Positions 40,372-52,176 are shown, numbered from the stretch's first letter. The stretch is DNA of 64,000 bases from Blastobasis lacticolella (GCA_905147135.1 LR990048.1:14430563-14494562), one strand, 5' to 3'. Notes: generated by a model not told the origin, from the letters alone. Numbers and translations are program-made.

Positions 40372-40580
40372 TTTTTAATAGTACTGAAGAAACACAGGGT
40401 TTGACTAGGCAGGCATTTGATCGCCATTATACCTGTTGGTAAGTGATGATGCGGCCTGTCTAGGAACAGCCCTCTAGCCTTGAATACATCCAAATTATAA
40501 TGATTAGGGAACACACTCGCTGGCAACGTGTTCCATTCCTTGTGTGTATTATATTCCACGAACCCGCAAACTAGCAAGTA
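40372..40580 (-). mobile_element. Non-LTR C-terminal fragment (family 'LDVFKAR')
   Basis: The minus frame reads HKEWNTLPASVFPNHYNLDV, then FKARGLFLDRPHHHLPTGIM. This C-terminal type closes several lepidopteran non-LTR polyproteins. Confidence 0.65.
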
Positions 40581-40984
40581 CCAACTGGTGAATCCACCTG
40601 ATAATCTTATTTCCGTTACATAAATATCTACCAGCTTTATTGCTTACGAAATATGATATTCAAGATATCCTTATAACTAATTAATAACGGAGATCCATAA
40701 ATCATTTACACAATGTAACCATCTGTTCATCTAAACGTCAGAAAAGGATTAACATATGCTCGGGATGATTCGACAATAACTGTCTGCCACTTCGTATGCG
40801 TGAAATTCGATTAATCTATGTTTCTGTTGGAGTTAGTTTGAATTTTGGGGTAAATTATAGCCTGCGATAACTTCAATACTGCAACATTTGCTCAGTATCT
40901 ATAGTTTTTGCGCAAAAGAACAAAAATATCCATCCAGATACTTGCGTTGATTTCTCACGGTGATATGTGTATGCTGATAAATGA

Positions 40985-41100
40985 TATAAATATATCCTAT
41001 ACTTTAATATAATACAAACATACATACAGACTCAAGCCGGCATCCCATAGGGGTAGGCAGAGACTATCAAGTGCCCAATCCTTATAAAGATTCTCTTTCC
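40985..41100 (-). mobile_element. Non-LTR 3' end
   Basis: The minus strand contains TGATAGTCTCTGCCTACCCC then TATGGGATGCCGGCTTGAGT. It matches the C-terminal 'IVSAYP' region seen at 940-1185 plus its 3' tail. Confidence 0.5.
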
Positions 41101-41214
41101 GCTTTAATGCTTGCTTAATTTTAACTATTATTTTTTTAAGTCTGTAAACTATAATAGTGTTGCCAGCAATAATTGGGATACCAGTGCGACAGTTTTTATT
41201 TCTACAATATAATA

Positions 41215-41640
41215 ATTTATACTAATATATTATTATAATATTCAACAGAGAAAAATTTGTGAGTTCGTATGTTAAGGGTAATCTCCGAAATTCTTTCACT
41301 AATAGTAAGCTACATTATTTTGGGAATATTTGGTGTCACAGGGTAGCTTTGATCAGAAAAATAATGGGATCCCGCGGAATAGTTGGATGTTTCCAGAGAT
41401 CCGAACTGCGTGCGGGTGGAAACTGCAAGGAACGGCTACTCTGCATCAAAAATAAAAAGATGAAAAGTTTGTCATCTCCAAAACTACTCTGACGATTTTG
41501 TAAATGTGTTCACTAATAAGAAGCTACATTATTCTTGAGTGATATACTGTATACTTTTTATCACAGAAAAATAACAGGAACCCGCGGAAAAGTTCTTTGT
41601 TTACAGAGATTCGAACTGTGCGCGATTGAAAACCGTGGGG
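41215..41640 (+). repeat. Two tandem-like LINE tail remnants
   Basis: The sequence AAGCTACATTATT occurs at about 41308 and 41521, each followed by CAGAAAAATAA, GGGATCCCGCGG or GGAACCCGCGG, and an AGAGATYCGAACTG motif. The two 3'-tail-like units lie about 213 bases apart. Confidence 0.5.
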
Positions 41641-42339
41641 GACTGCTATTACGATATTTACTCAAAATTACATGATTTGCAAATGCAATCACTTACAGCT
41701 GTTTCGAATTTAGTCCCACAAAAAGGTATGCACTAAATAAACAGTAAAATATGTACCGACCGACCTACTGAGAAACCTGCCACTAAACCTCGGAACCTTA
41801 TAACTAATTCGAGCCTAACACAAGCCGCAACGCTATTCAAAACGAGTATTATTCCATCGTTACTGGAATAATATAATAACTACAAATAAACCATAAAGAA
41901 AGCTATCGTTTTTGCCTTTATCTAGGTACTAAACTTTAATCACTATAACTATTCGGCTTGATACGACTATTCCAAGTATATTTTATGTGACAAATTTATT
42001 AAAATATTACATTTTGTGACATGTTCAATTATTTTACTCACGGTCCGTTACATTATCAAAAATTTCGATTAAATGTGTTAAACTAAAATTATATCTTAAC
42101 AACTATCCTGTAACACTGTAATTACCAGATCTGCCAAATCCTGGATCATGGTCAAGGCGGACCCCAAGCCCTTGTGCGCGAGCGAACAACTATTCATATT
42201 AACTGCAAATGGGTAAAGATTTAAATGTGTACTAAAATAATCACAAATTGTATATTTGCGTTTAAACCATTGTTGTGACAATAAGTTGGAACTTGGCTAA
42301 GTAGATTAACTAACTGTAGTTGTTTATTTTGAAGTGTAG

Positions 42340-42470
42340 ATATTTGACCCTGACGTAGCGTGTGTAGACCTCCCACAAGGTGTACCGATAACCTGGTGAA
42401 GATCGCAGGTACCAGCTGGATGCGGATGGCACAGCACCGGCCATTCTCCGGCCGGAACTCTATTTGTCAC
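42340..42470 (+). mobile_element. RTE 3' fragment
   Basis: GTAGACCTCCCACAAGGTGT, AAGATCGCAGGTACCAGCTG and GATGCGGATGGCACAGCACC match the end of the RTE at 26900-26990. Confidence 0.6.
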
Positions 42471-43247
42471 GTTTTCACATCTTAACCACTGAAGATATTT
42501 GTATATTATTTGACAAGGAGATAGAGGGCAACCTGAGCATCAATAGTCAACTTTTATCTGTTAATAACATTAATTTTACACGGACAAAGTCGCGGGAAAT
42601 ACCTAGTGCAGATCCATTACCAGCAGCCTCATGAAATGATAACAAAGAATCACTATCAATCCACTGCCAACAAACCTGAACCTGGATTGAGGTGGTAGAA
42701 CTCTGTCAATTCTGAAGAGTCCGCCTGAGCTAATCCAAGCACAATCCTTATCTATTTTTGCCGCCAGGCAACGATGCTTGCATTGTTGTGCTACGGTTTT
42801 AAGGATAAGATAGCCAGCGAAATAATAGGCATGTGGCATTTCATCTTAGTCCTCACAGTGACAACGCAATTGCAATGTAAATGAATGAATCGCAGATGTT
42901 TTGGGTGACAGTCACCGCTTACCATCAGGTGGGCTGTGTGCTCGTTTGTCAGCATAAAAAGAAATCTAAACAGGAAGAAACTCGCCTTCTCATTTTTATA
43001 AATACTTGCTATTACGTAAGTAAAATAACGTTACAGAACGGCCATAAAACACAGCCAGTGACCCAATGGCAGTCATTATGCTTGCTTTGAGGAACTGCGG
43101 TTTCGGTATTTCTTTTTACCTTCGCTCGGGTTCAAAGTGCGCCAGATCGACCGATAACGCTGCAAACTGCCGCTTTTACAAGGTTTTTACATGTACTCCC
43201 TAAGTTATGTATGACCTTCGTATTATGTATGCGTCCTGATATATTTT

Positions 43248-43488
43248 GACGACCTGAGTGGTTCAGTTGGTTAATATGCCGGTCGCCGTGCAGAGGTGCC
43301 GGGTTTGATTTTCGGCCGGGCAGAAATTGAAATGATGAACTTTAAAATCAGTTACGAGTCTGGGTGTAGTGTGTATTAAAAAAGTATATAAGTAGTTTAT
43401 CAGTTATCTAACACCTATAACATAAGTTTTGCTTGCTTTATGGCTAGACGGCGCTGTATGAATTTGTCCAAACATATATATTTATTTG
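43248..43488 (+). mobile_element. SINE family 1, plus copy
   Basis: GACGACCTGAGTGGTTCAGT, a mutated B-box (GGGTTTGATTTTCGGCCGGG), GTAGTTTATCAGTTATCTAA and GGCTAGACGGCGCTGTATGA, then an A/T-rich tail. Confidence 0.78.
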
Positions 43489-43557
43489 GTTGGTTCATAT
43501 ATGCGAAGGATTATGGTTTGCATAATTCCAGGATGAATCCATCTATGCTAGGTGTTT

Positions 43558-43690
43558 TTTTATATTAGACTAGCCAGGCAATTGACCACCATCTCACTTG
43601 GTGGTAAGTGACGATGCGGCCGAAGATGGAGCATAGCCGTCTAGAAACAGCCTATTCTCTCTAGCCTTGAAAGCGTCTAAATAATAAAGG
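43558..43690 (-). mobile_element. Non-LTR 3' fragment (family 'LDVFKAR')
   Basis: GACCACCATCTCACTTGGTG, GGTAAGTGACGATGCGGCCG and TCTCTAGCCTTGAAAGCGTC. On the minus strand this is the LDAFKAR-type end. Confidence 0.55.
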
Positions 43691-43790
43691 TAAGGTAACA
43701 AGATACTAAATACTTAGGTATTATAATGCGATAGAGTTTGTCTACACATATTCTGCTGAGTATGTTATTTAAGCGTGACATCATTTTAAC

Positions 43791-43857
43791 CAAAGAGATT
43801 GGAAAGTTAGCTACCATCTTGCTTAAGCATGAAGGTAGCTAACTTCCAATCTCTTTG
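43791..43857. repeat. 67-bp near-perfect hairpin
   Basis: CAAAGAGATTGGAAAGTTAG at the left and CTAACTTCCAATCTCTTTG at the right are complementary. Pairing continues through CTACC/GGTAG to the TGCTTAAGCA centre. A partial relative (TGCTTAACCATGAAGGTAGC) occurs at about 39760. Confidence 0.75.
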
Positions 43858-44599
43858 ATTTTTACACTATTTAGATACAAACATTTGCATTGTCTAGACT
43901 GACAAGAAAGCCAAAACTTAGGTATACTACGTTTTTCTTACTTGTTCACTTCAGTTCGGTGTACGATCGACCGAATTTGTCACCGAATATCAGTGACCGA
44001 ACCACGACCTAAACGTGTTCACTCTAGATTCGTCATTTATGTTCACAAATTGGACAAGAAATTTACAATGAGACATTAGACTTATTCGTAGCAACTCACG
44101 TAGAGAGCTCGTAGCACTGCTACAAAAGCGCTACGCTCACGTTATTGTCAGCATTCACATGTTATATTTTCCATCAAGCAACGAAAATAACTGATGTGTG
44201 AAATTCACAATGCACTCATTTACACATGCGTTGCACCAATTATATCGGAAATTGGAAGCTAAAACCTGCTGACGTGTTTATTGAACTATGTGCTGGATGT
44301 GCTGCACACGCATCACTGCTTGGCTAACGTTGTAAATGAATTTAGGAATTTCAGATAAATGTTGTTCTATAAAGTGCTTTTTATGTTTTCAAAATAGCAC
44401 TTATAACGATTAGGAGTTACTTTGACTGAAGAAATATGTCAAAAAATTCTAAATCATGAATCAATGTAATGAAGAAAATGTTGTGTTGTTACATCGTAAC
44501 TTGTGAACGGCTCGACCGATGTAAATAATTTTTTTTTGTGCTGTTGGCTATAACACAGGGGTGGCTTTTACGCAAGAAAAAACGTAAGATGTATGGTCG

Positions 44600-44805
44600 G
44601 TGTAAGGAAAGTGCAGGGTAGGTACAGAGTAGGTGTGGGTGTAGGGTAGGTGCAGATGAAGGGTTGGGGTAGGTGTAGCGTAGATGTAGATGACAGTTAG
44701 ATGTAACTAGGTATAGGGTAGGGTAGGGTACGGATAGACTAGAGTAGGGTATGGATAGAGTAGTGTTGGGTAGGGGTAGAGTAGGGTAGGGTAAGGGTAA
44801 AACAC
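44600..44805 (-). repeat. Degenerate GTAGGG/CTACCC-type minisatellite
   Basis: About 200 bases of irregular GGGTAGGTGCAG, GGTAGGGTAGGG and TAGAGTAGGGTA units. A second block is at about 45230-45495. It ends close to CACGTGAACAAATTCGCACC, the terminal motif of the 'AACCGCATTAAAATC' family. It looks like an expansion of that family's CTACC tract, not telomere DNA (insect telomeres are TTAGG). Confidence 0.65.
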
Positions 44806-45530
44806 CACGTGAACAAATTCGCACCGGCCAGCTAGTAAACACAAACAGTTTTACTGTAACCGTCGACAGGAAAAGACAACATCGTGAGCATGTCTGCCTC
44901 TTTTATCGCTGCCTTTATTTTATAGCTGTTGCGGAGGGAAATTGCCTTTTGCTTTCAATTTGCTCAATCAATGTGACAAGGCTTAAGTGCACGAAACGTG
45001 TTTTCATCAGTTTCCAATATGGAAGAGATAGTAGGATAATGTTGTTGCTGTAGTCGTAGTGGTTAAAACTTAAAGGAAGTTTAAAAAATCAATGTGTGTA
45101 ACATGTGTTTATGGATATTTGTGCATATATTCCATATGGATACAGAAGCGGCTTGACCGAGTTTGATGAAATTTTCGGGCAATCTTCCAGTGGGTGCTGC
45201 TGTAAAGTTTTGTAGGCCTCAGTGTGAAGAAGAGGGTAGGTGTAGGGTAGAAAAAACGCGTATGACAATTACGCTACCGTAAAATTGAGCAATAGAAAAA
45301 TTACTTTATGGCTAAATAAAGTATTAGGAACCCATGCAAAGGGAGTAGATATATTGGGGAAAAATAATATTCGATAATGAATCTATACAGTCGGGTAGGG
45401 TAGTGGAATAGTAGGTTTAGGAGTAGGGTGCTACGGTAGGGGTTGTGTAGGGTAGAGGTAGAGCAGATGAAGAGCTAGGGTAGGGTAGGAGCAGTGTAGA
45501 ATTCTTCATTAAACTAAAATTAAATATTCG

Positions 45531-45755
45531 TGGACTAATTCACACAGCGCCATCTAGCCCCAAACTAAGCAAAGCTTGAACTATGGGTGCTAGATAACTG
45601 ATATACTACTTACATACTATTTTTTTTTAATACATACTTATTATACATAGAATACCCAGCCCCGTAACAGAAATTAAAATTCAACATTTCAATTTCTGCC
45701 CGGCCGGGAATCGAACCCGGGACCTCATGTTGACCATTGAACCACTCAGGTCGTC
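45531..45755 (-). mobile_element. SINE family 1, minus copy
   Basis: It has CACACAGCGCCATCTAGCCC, then CGGCCGGGAATCGAACCCGG (intact B-box complement), then ACCACTCAGGTCGTC. It is inserted next to a copy of the 'AACCGCATTAAAATC' family at 45770-45985. Confidence 0.82.
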
Positions 45756-45769
45756 AAAATAAAGCGAAC

Positions 45770-45985
45770 GAAGTCGCACTGGGCAGCTAGTCATTACACA
45801 GTATAAAACAAAGTCGCTTCCCGCCGTCTAAATCTATGTACGCTTAGATATTTTAAACTACGCAACGGATGTTATCACTGTTTTCAACAATAAACAGAGT
45901 GATTCAAGAGGAAGGTGTATAAGCAACGAAAAAAGGGTAGGTAAGGTTGTACGTGAACGAATTCGCGCCGGCCAGCTACTACGAT
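45770..45985 (-). repeat. 'TACCC / AACCGCATTAAAATC' family, minus copy
   Basis: GTATAAAACAAAGTCGCTTC, AGATATTTTAAACTACGCAA, GTGATTCAAGAGGAAGGTGT, AAAAAAGGGTAGGTAAGG, then GAATTCGCGCCGGCCAGCTA. Confidence 0.65.
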
Positions 45986-46964
45986 ATAAATAGATCGAGG
46001 ATAGAATTATATGTAATGGCGGATTAGCGGGGCTGCGTACCGCAAATAGGTTAAGGGGCGGTGACGCAACGCACCGCGCCCGGTGACCGCTTTACTACGC
46101 TGGAACGCGAGTCCGCAGGTGATCGGCTGCCCGCTAGGCCGTAGCATGACCATTCGTAGGGAACCGGTGGGTTCGATACTCCATGGCACAGTTAATGTCC
46201 TGGTGTTCTCGCGCACGCGGACTCGGATTCTGGATCAAGCAAATACCGGACAAAATCCAGTTTTTGGCCCTCCCGCCCCCCAAGGTCGCACAGGCTCGTC
46301 GAAGTGAAAACTTAAATTACACACCGCACACTATTCTCGAAAAAAAACTCCCAAAATTTCATTAAAGTCGGAATTATGTCAAATTCAAAAGTACCTGCCG
46401 GCCGAGCAATTAATTGAAAACGCGTATCTAAGCACGGCTCAGAAAAATCAAAGTATCTAAACCAATGAATAACATGTTCTGAATTTACATACTCCTTAAC
46501 GCATTATCGGCACTTTCCAAAGCCAACACATATTGGAAGAAGAAAAGAAAATAGGAGTACCCCAAAAATCTACGCGAGAATCGTCTCTATAGACGAAACG
46601 AGTAGCTTCTAACAATATAATATGCATGTACACGTTTGTCGTTTGGCACTCGGAAATGGAGCGACAGGACGCAAACATTACAACATACGATGTCTACAAA
46701 GACATCTTTATTATAGTAATACGGCGACGTCTGGCAATCTGGCTGCCGTGTCGTTGCGTATTTCCCCTACACATTCACAAATATACATATAGCTTGTCTA
46801 TTTTTCCGTTCATAATTATATGGTATATTATATGGAGGTATGCCTTCATAATTTGGGTAACATACATATAAACGTTCACATTTAGTGAGTTCCAAGTAAA
46901 ATATGCTGTGGAACAATGTGTTCTCTGCCTACTCTTATAGAAAAAAATGCGTAAGTTGTGACCA

Positions 46965-47527
46965 GCGTGTGTTGCCAATGTTAATTAATGGATCAGAGAC
47001 ATGGTGCCTCATGAAGGGCCTCATAGGAAGCGAGTTAAATAGGTGTGCTCAGAGTCTCTCACTTGCTCTAGACATGAATATATCCCTAGCAGAACTAAGG
47101 TCATCGACAAAGGTGCTAGAGTCACAAAACTTAAGTGGCAATGAACAGGGTACGTAGCTCACAAAACCGATGGCCGAAGGGGCAGAAAGGGTTTCGAGTG
47201 GCGACCACTGCGAGCTGCGCGCGTGCTGGTGCTGCAACTGCGTGCGAGCAGCGCGATGCATTTCATAAAACGAAACAATTGAACACGTGCACGGACAATC
47301 ATCCTTAAATGGACTTATCTGTGTTATTTCACGTAAGTGCTCTCGGATACTGGTAATAGTATATAAATGTAGGGTAGGGTAGGCCTCCCACTAAGTGGAC
47401 GGCCGATCTGGTAAAGATCGCAGGTACTAGCTGGATGCGGAAGGCACAAGACCGGCCCTTGTGGAGATCTCTGGGGGAAGTCTATACCCAGCAGTGGGCG
47501 TCGTCCGGCTGATATGATGATGATGAT
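46965..47527 (+). mobile_element. RTE 3' fragment interrupted by a GC-rich insert
   Basis: The left part has INGSETWCLMKGLIGSELNR-like residues and continues to GGTTTCGAGTGGCGACCACT. About 160 unrelated bases follow (roughly 47213-47370, starting GCGAGCTGCGCGCGTGCTGG). The element then resumes with GGCCTCCCACTAAGTGGACG, AAGATCGCAGGTACTAGCTG and GATATGATGATGATGATGG. Many stops. Confidence 0.65.
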
Positions 47528-47594
47528 GGTATCAGTTGAGTGTGCATGATTTTGATTGATATCGATTATATGTTCAGGTAATAAAAATTAATTG

Positions 47595-47935
47595 TTTTTT
47601 TTTATTTATTAAACAACAACACAAAATAATTTAACCTAAAAAACTGAGCCATATACCTGTTTGTGTTCACCGAGGTCATTCCACACGGTACTAGCTTGTA
47701 AGACAAGACGAAAACAACGAAAATATCAATATCTCCAAGCTGAGTGCTTGACATTACGGCGTTACGAAGACATTCGGTCTGGGTACTCGTGAAAGGGAGA
47801 CCACGGTATTGTGGGAAAGTGTTCAATATTACAGCAGCCCTCGGATTGTAAGCGAGTAGCAAACAAGTTGTAGGTAAAGCTGGTGTGTTTTGGCTAAATT
47901 TATGTTTGTTTGTATGACTTCGTTTCACTCAAAAA
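47595..47935 (-). mobile_element. Non-LTR 3' end with A-rich tail
   Basis: TTTTTTTTTATTTATTAAAC at the left is the minus-strand A-rich tail. The body resembles the C-terminal region of a Jockey-like element, where a WNDLGEHKQVYGSV-type peptide can be read on the minus strand. The 108-codon minus frame across it (47602-47928) is a different, shadow frame. Confidence 0.5.
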
Positions 47936-48865
47936 CGAATTTCCATGCGGTTTTCAATAATAGATAGAGTGATTCAAGGAGAAGGATTTGCTCTAAAAAA
48001 CGCTAACGAAGTCGTGGGCAAAAGCTATTTAAAGATAAGATTCGTGACCCTGTGTAACCGTTGAATATTTATATTTAAAATGCGTCTCTTTCCTCTCCCC
48101 ACAAATTTGGATACCAGTGTGAAAATCCAAACCCCACTTAAGCCATAACAACTATTTAGAAAGAGACCGAGGGATAATTTTCAGGTTATATTTATTTTCC
48201 TCAGTTTTTAATTCATAGATTCATTCTAGCCTTACCTACAACTTTCTTGGCGAGTAGGTAGGCACAGTCTTCCGTTTCGGCAGTATAAAATAAAGTCGCT
48301 TTTGAGTGCAGGGGATGTGGCCGGACGTCCGAACAAGGTCTACACGCCAGCGCATCCAAATTTATCCAAAAGTATCCGAATTAATCGTAGGGATTAGTAT
48401 CGACTTCAACTGACGGTTGGTCGCCTCCAGCCATATCAGAGCGTCTGTTACTAGTTTATTTTTCGTGGAGTCGGAAGTCAACTTAGGCTGATCGATATTT
48501 TTCGGCGGGAGAGTCGACCACAACTCATTTTGCAGAATTCAACTTGTGGCATTATCAAACATATTTTCTGTATACCACGCAAGAAAATAGTACGATATCG
48601 TAATAAAGTAAATTTACAAAATCCCCAGTAATATAAAAAAAAACATTTTGGCGTCAATGTCCCGGATAGGCTCCAAGATTTGGAAAATCAGGTCATTACA
48701 GTGGAGCCGGGGGAATCTGACCAGATTACATAGCATCATTATTTAATGCGGTGTTTGACAATAGACAGAGCGATTAAAGAGGAAAATTTATCAGCAAGAA
48801 AAAAAGGGTATTTAGGGGTAAAGTAGGTGTACACAAACGAAGTCGCGCCGGATCCACTAGTTAAG
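47930..48865 (-). repeat. Cluster: two 'AACCGCATTAAAATC' fragments, a SINE family 2 fragment and a foldback relative
   Basis: At 47950-48020 and 48750-48865 are partial minus copies ending in ACGAAGTCGTGGGC or ACGAAGTCGCGCCGGATCC. At 48290-48455 is a relative of the foldback element at 20053, with GGCCGGACGTCCGAAC and TCAACTGACGGTTGGTCGCC. At 48648-48735 is a minus SINE family 2 piece. Confidence 0.55.
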
Positions 48866-49209
48866 TATAAATTTGACACAGAACACAAAACGCAGGCGGC
48901 ATTCCTAATGTACGCAACTGTTTGCCTACCAACGCAGATGGGCAGTATCTTCCCGTAAATTGTAAAATATTGTTTACCCCAAGGTAAAAATAGAGACCCT
49001 TAACGTACTCTACATGTCGGCCGGGAAATATATTCCCGTTTGCCCTGGCAGTGTTATTGCGGGCCTAACAGAGGTAAGATTGGATCATGCATACAGGCCG
49101 TGCATGGAATCCCAACCAGTCACTTACCATGGAATCTTTATTTGTATTGAGAACTGTAGCATACAATCATTGGAATCACATATCGATGTGAGCTACCGAG
49201 CCTCTAGGT

Positions 49210-50160
49210 AGAGTCGATGGTTACGTAAATGATAGATGGTTGATATAAGGTTACTCACCTTGTTTTTACTAAAAAAAATATTTCTAAATATAAGATTAAT
49301 TATAAATTTTTGGTTTAAAGATTTATCTTTTTATTTTCATAAAAGTTTAATAATTTCTTGTTTTTACTTCAATCAAAAATTTTGAGCACGTAAGTTTTAT
49401 CTGTTATTAGATTTACAAGAGTTATACCAAGAGTAGTTGTATGCCACAGGACCGTTCAATTTCGCAAATTACAATAGCTAAATCAAGTCTATCAGTTTTT
49501 ATTATATTTTTATGTAACATTTTCGAGTTTCTTAATGGTAATTTCAAGTTTGTACATATTGTACTATAACTATGTAGGTATATTATTAACGTTATCATAT
49601 TAAATTATTTCATGTATTATATTATGAATTAAATAAATAAATACCTAAAAAAAAGAAATAGTTTACACGATCCCGAACTGCTTGTGTCCCAACAGGTAGA
49701 ATCAATGCGTCGTTTTTCGAATGGACGTGTTGTGCTGATGGTCACCAGATTCGATAATGCGCTTTTAATTGCCACCCGGGAACTGAAATCCGGTGTATTT
49801 AGCGCGTTACAGTGACCGATGAGTTGTTATTTATAAAGTTTGTGGTTTATTGAAATACCTGCGTTATGGTTTTTGTATTCATTTGTTTTGGAAAAGAATG
49901 ATTTATGAAGTTTATAAACTGTCGTATGAGAACTACTTCAATTTTAAACAGAAAGGATACGGTCTATCGGTTCATACAAGGTGTTCACTAAGATCCAGCC
50001 GGTACAAAGTGAATGAAAAACGGAAGTATGAAAAATACGGAACTCGTATCAGTTAATAAAATAAATCCAAGTCTAGCCAATTCTTCACAATTATTTTTCG
50101 AAAACTTAATATTTTTAGCAAAACTGCAACACTCACGTGACACTCATGCAACACTGGAAC
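49210..50160. other. No feature recognised
   Basis: AT-rich sequence. Short open frames such as 49850-50056 have no coding-like composition. Confidence 0.35.
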
Positions 50161-50454
50161 AAGCCGTAGAGTAAACGATGAAAGAAGAAACTCCTTTTAT
50201 GCCCGGAGTAAGAAGTTTTTTTCGTCATAGCGAAGAGAAATCAATGAGGAAAGAAAAAACTCCTTTCAAGAGGAGAGGGCATTATGTTCAATAATGCGTG
50301 TAATGCGTTTGCTTTAAGAAAACACTGGTAATGCGGCGTGCCGCGTGACATACCTTTTGATGTTACATAAAATAGCCGACGGATGTGCCCAAAATGAACT
50401 AGCACAGGATTTCCTAGACACTAGATTTCCTTTGAATCATGGTATGTACAACAC

Positions 50455-50575
50455 CTCGGTCGACCTCGTTTCGCCTACGGTATTAGGGGGCAACATAACG
50501 AGTTCCAATCCAACTCGTTGCGGTGCTAACGTTTGACTATCCTCAAATACGAAATGGTCACCCATCCAGCTCCCT
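50455..50575 (+). repeat. 'GGTCGACCTCG' family copy
   Basis: CTCGGTCGACCTCGTTTCGC, CGGTATTAGGGGGCAACATA and AATGGTCACCCATCCAGCTC. Confidence 0.55.
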
Positions 50576-50669
50576 TGCATTACTAGCATTGTTTACCCCT
50601 GGTTTTTACTATATAATTAAAACATTTCTGACAAAATGGACAAAACTGTAATTAAGTCTCGTCATTTTG

Positions 50670-50912
50670 AAATGCCGTTTGGTGTCCGGCAGAGTAGAAT
50701 AGCACCAACCCTTACACTCATGGGTGACGTACAAGGCGACTAATGTTTTCGAGGCAAAAGATCTGGAAAATGGGCAGCAGCATTTTCCATTGTTATATTT
50801 AAACACTGCGATCTCCAACCCGCCTGCCAAGCGTGGAGATTATGGCAGTAACCTCCCTTTTTGTAGGAGAGGCCCTAAGTCCAGCAGTGGACTGTTACGG
50901 GCTGTGATGATA
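50670..50912 (+). mobile_element. 'GTGTCCGGCAGAG' family, near-complete unit
   Basis: GGTGTCCGGCAGAGTAGAAT, ACTGCGATCTCCAACCCGCC and GTTACGGGCTGTGATGATAT. Same layout as 10075-10332. Confidence 0.7.
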
Positions 50913-50924
50913 TGATTTTGAAAT

Positions 50925-51430
50925 GTCATGCCAATGCCAACAACAGCGACGCTGTCACATGGTTTGACAACGTTATGGCTCTGTAAGAAAACTCCTTCTA
51001 AGGAGCACAACGGCAAAAATGCGTACAATGCGTGACACACACCTTTTGATACATAAAATGGCCGACGGATGTGGCCAAAAAGAAACTTAAAATAATAACT
51101 AGAATCCCCCAGCATCATAATACATATTATTATGGCTAATTAACTCGCTCACAGCCTATCATCGCCTTCGAAATCACAACCACAGGGCAGGTCTTCCTAA
51201 CGGAGTATGCATTTTCATTCGTCATTAGTGGCAGTGTATGACAAAGACAATGACATGCTTGTCATTGTCAATGTCCAAACCAAGAATTTTTTTACCTGTC
51301 TGTCTATGCAGTGTCACAAACTTAATCTGACCCAGTGACAGCGTCGCTGTTAATGGCATTGACATGCCATTTCAAAATGGCGACACTTGATTCCAGTTTT
51401 GGCCACCGGGTCAGATAAGTTTGTGCATCC
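50925..51430. repeat. Nested inverted repeats
   Basis: TTTGAAATGTCATGCCAATG, then CAACAGCGACGCTGTCA (about 50925-50968), is matched in reverse complement by TGACAGCGTCGCTGTTAATG, then GCATTGACATGCCATTTCAA (about 51338-51377). A second pair, CACAAACTTAATCTGACCCA (about 51315) and GGGTCAGATAAGTTTGTG (about 51407), overlaps it. Between them is the palindromic AATGACATGCTTGTCATT (51250-51267). Confidence 0.7.
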
Positions 51431-51822
51431 ATAGCTTTTTTCGGGTGTGTTCATAATTTCATGCCAAGAATGCGATCGTTTCATAGCAAATTAGTAATAT
51501 TTTAAACATTAATATAAAAAAATTGGCTAGCTAAAGAATTTAATTAATTACGAGAGCACATTACGTTTTATAAGCTTTATCCATTACAACTCTCATTATG
51601 CCGGCTGGTGGTTAGAAAAAAACTAGACTGTCTCCTTTATTGGAGGCTTTTCACAAAAACAAGAGGAGTATATAAAGCTGCTGCTGCAAGGGCGCGCGAG
51701 CGGTGGGCATGTTTTCAACTTATTGAAAAATTTTAGGAAATTTGTTTTGGTTTACAGTACGATTCAATAAAAAAAGACATAAGTTGAGCACGATAAATAT
51801 TATCCACATAATAATAACCAAC

Positions 51823-52176
51823 TTGGCGTTAGTGTAACGGTTGTGCTCTCGCGCGCGAGGGCCCGGGGTCCGCCTTAACCAAATCCAGGATTAGGCAGAT
51901 CAAGTAATTACAGTGGAGCGCCTGCTATCGACCTCTGTGACCTTTTAACAGGGGAACCTGACCTGATTAAATCATGGTTACATATTAGTCGCTAAAGTGT
52001 GCAGTTTCCTTACGATGTTTTTTCTCCTTGTAAGAACATCGGTTAGTGTTCAACTAATAAGTACATACATGAGTATATAACTCAGAAAAGAGTCACATGA
52101 CGGAACTGGGGATGAAGCTCGGTACCTCTCGCTTACGAGTCAGACCTCTGAACCATTAGGCCACCCATGCTCTCGA
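51823..52176 (-). mobile_element. SINE family 2, full-length minus copy
   Basis: Read on the minus strand it has a tRNA-like head (GAGCATGGGTGGCCTAATGG, TAAGCGAGAGGTACCGAGCT), TTGAACACTAACCGATGTTC and GAGGTCGATAGCAGGCGCTC. It continues with CTAATCCTGGATTTGGTTAA and GGCGGACCCCGGGCCCTCGC and ends GTTACACTAACGCCAAGTTG. It gives the reference order for the fragments of this family elsewhere in the window. Confidence 0.72.

Noticed and set aside
44600..45495. Telomeric or subtelomeric repeat
   Set aside because: Insect telomeres use TTAGG. The units here are irregular GTAGGG/GTAGGT and grade into a dispersed transposon-like family.
46007..46307. GC-rich open frames as an exon
   Set aside because: Frames on both strands are open without a good donor or acceptor, and the stretch continues into a dispersed repeat with TTAAATTACACAC at 46310. 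Most likely repeat-derived.
49240..49290. Minus-strand donor AAG/gtgagt as an exon end
   Set aside because: The preceding sequence is A/T-rich with stops and only a tiny possible exon. Judged a chance donor.
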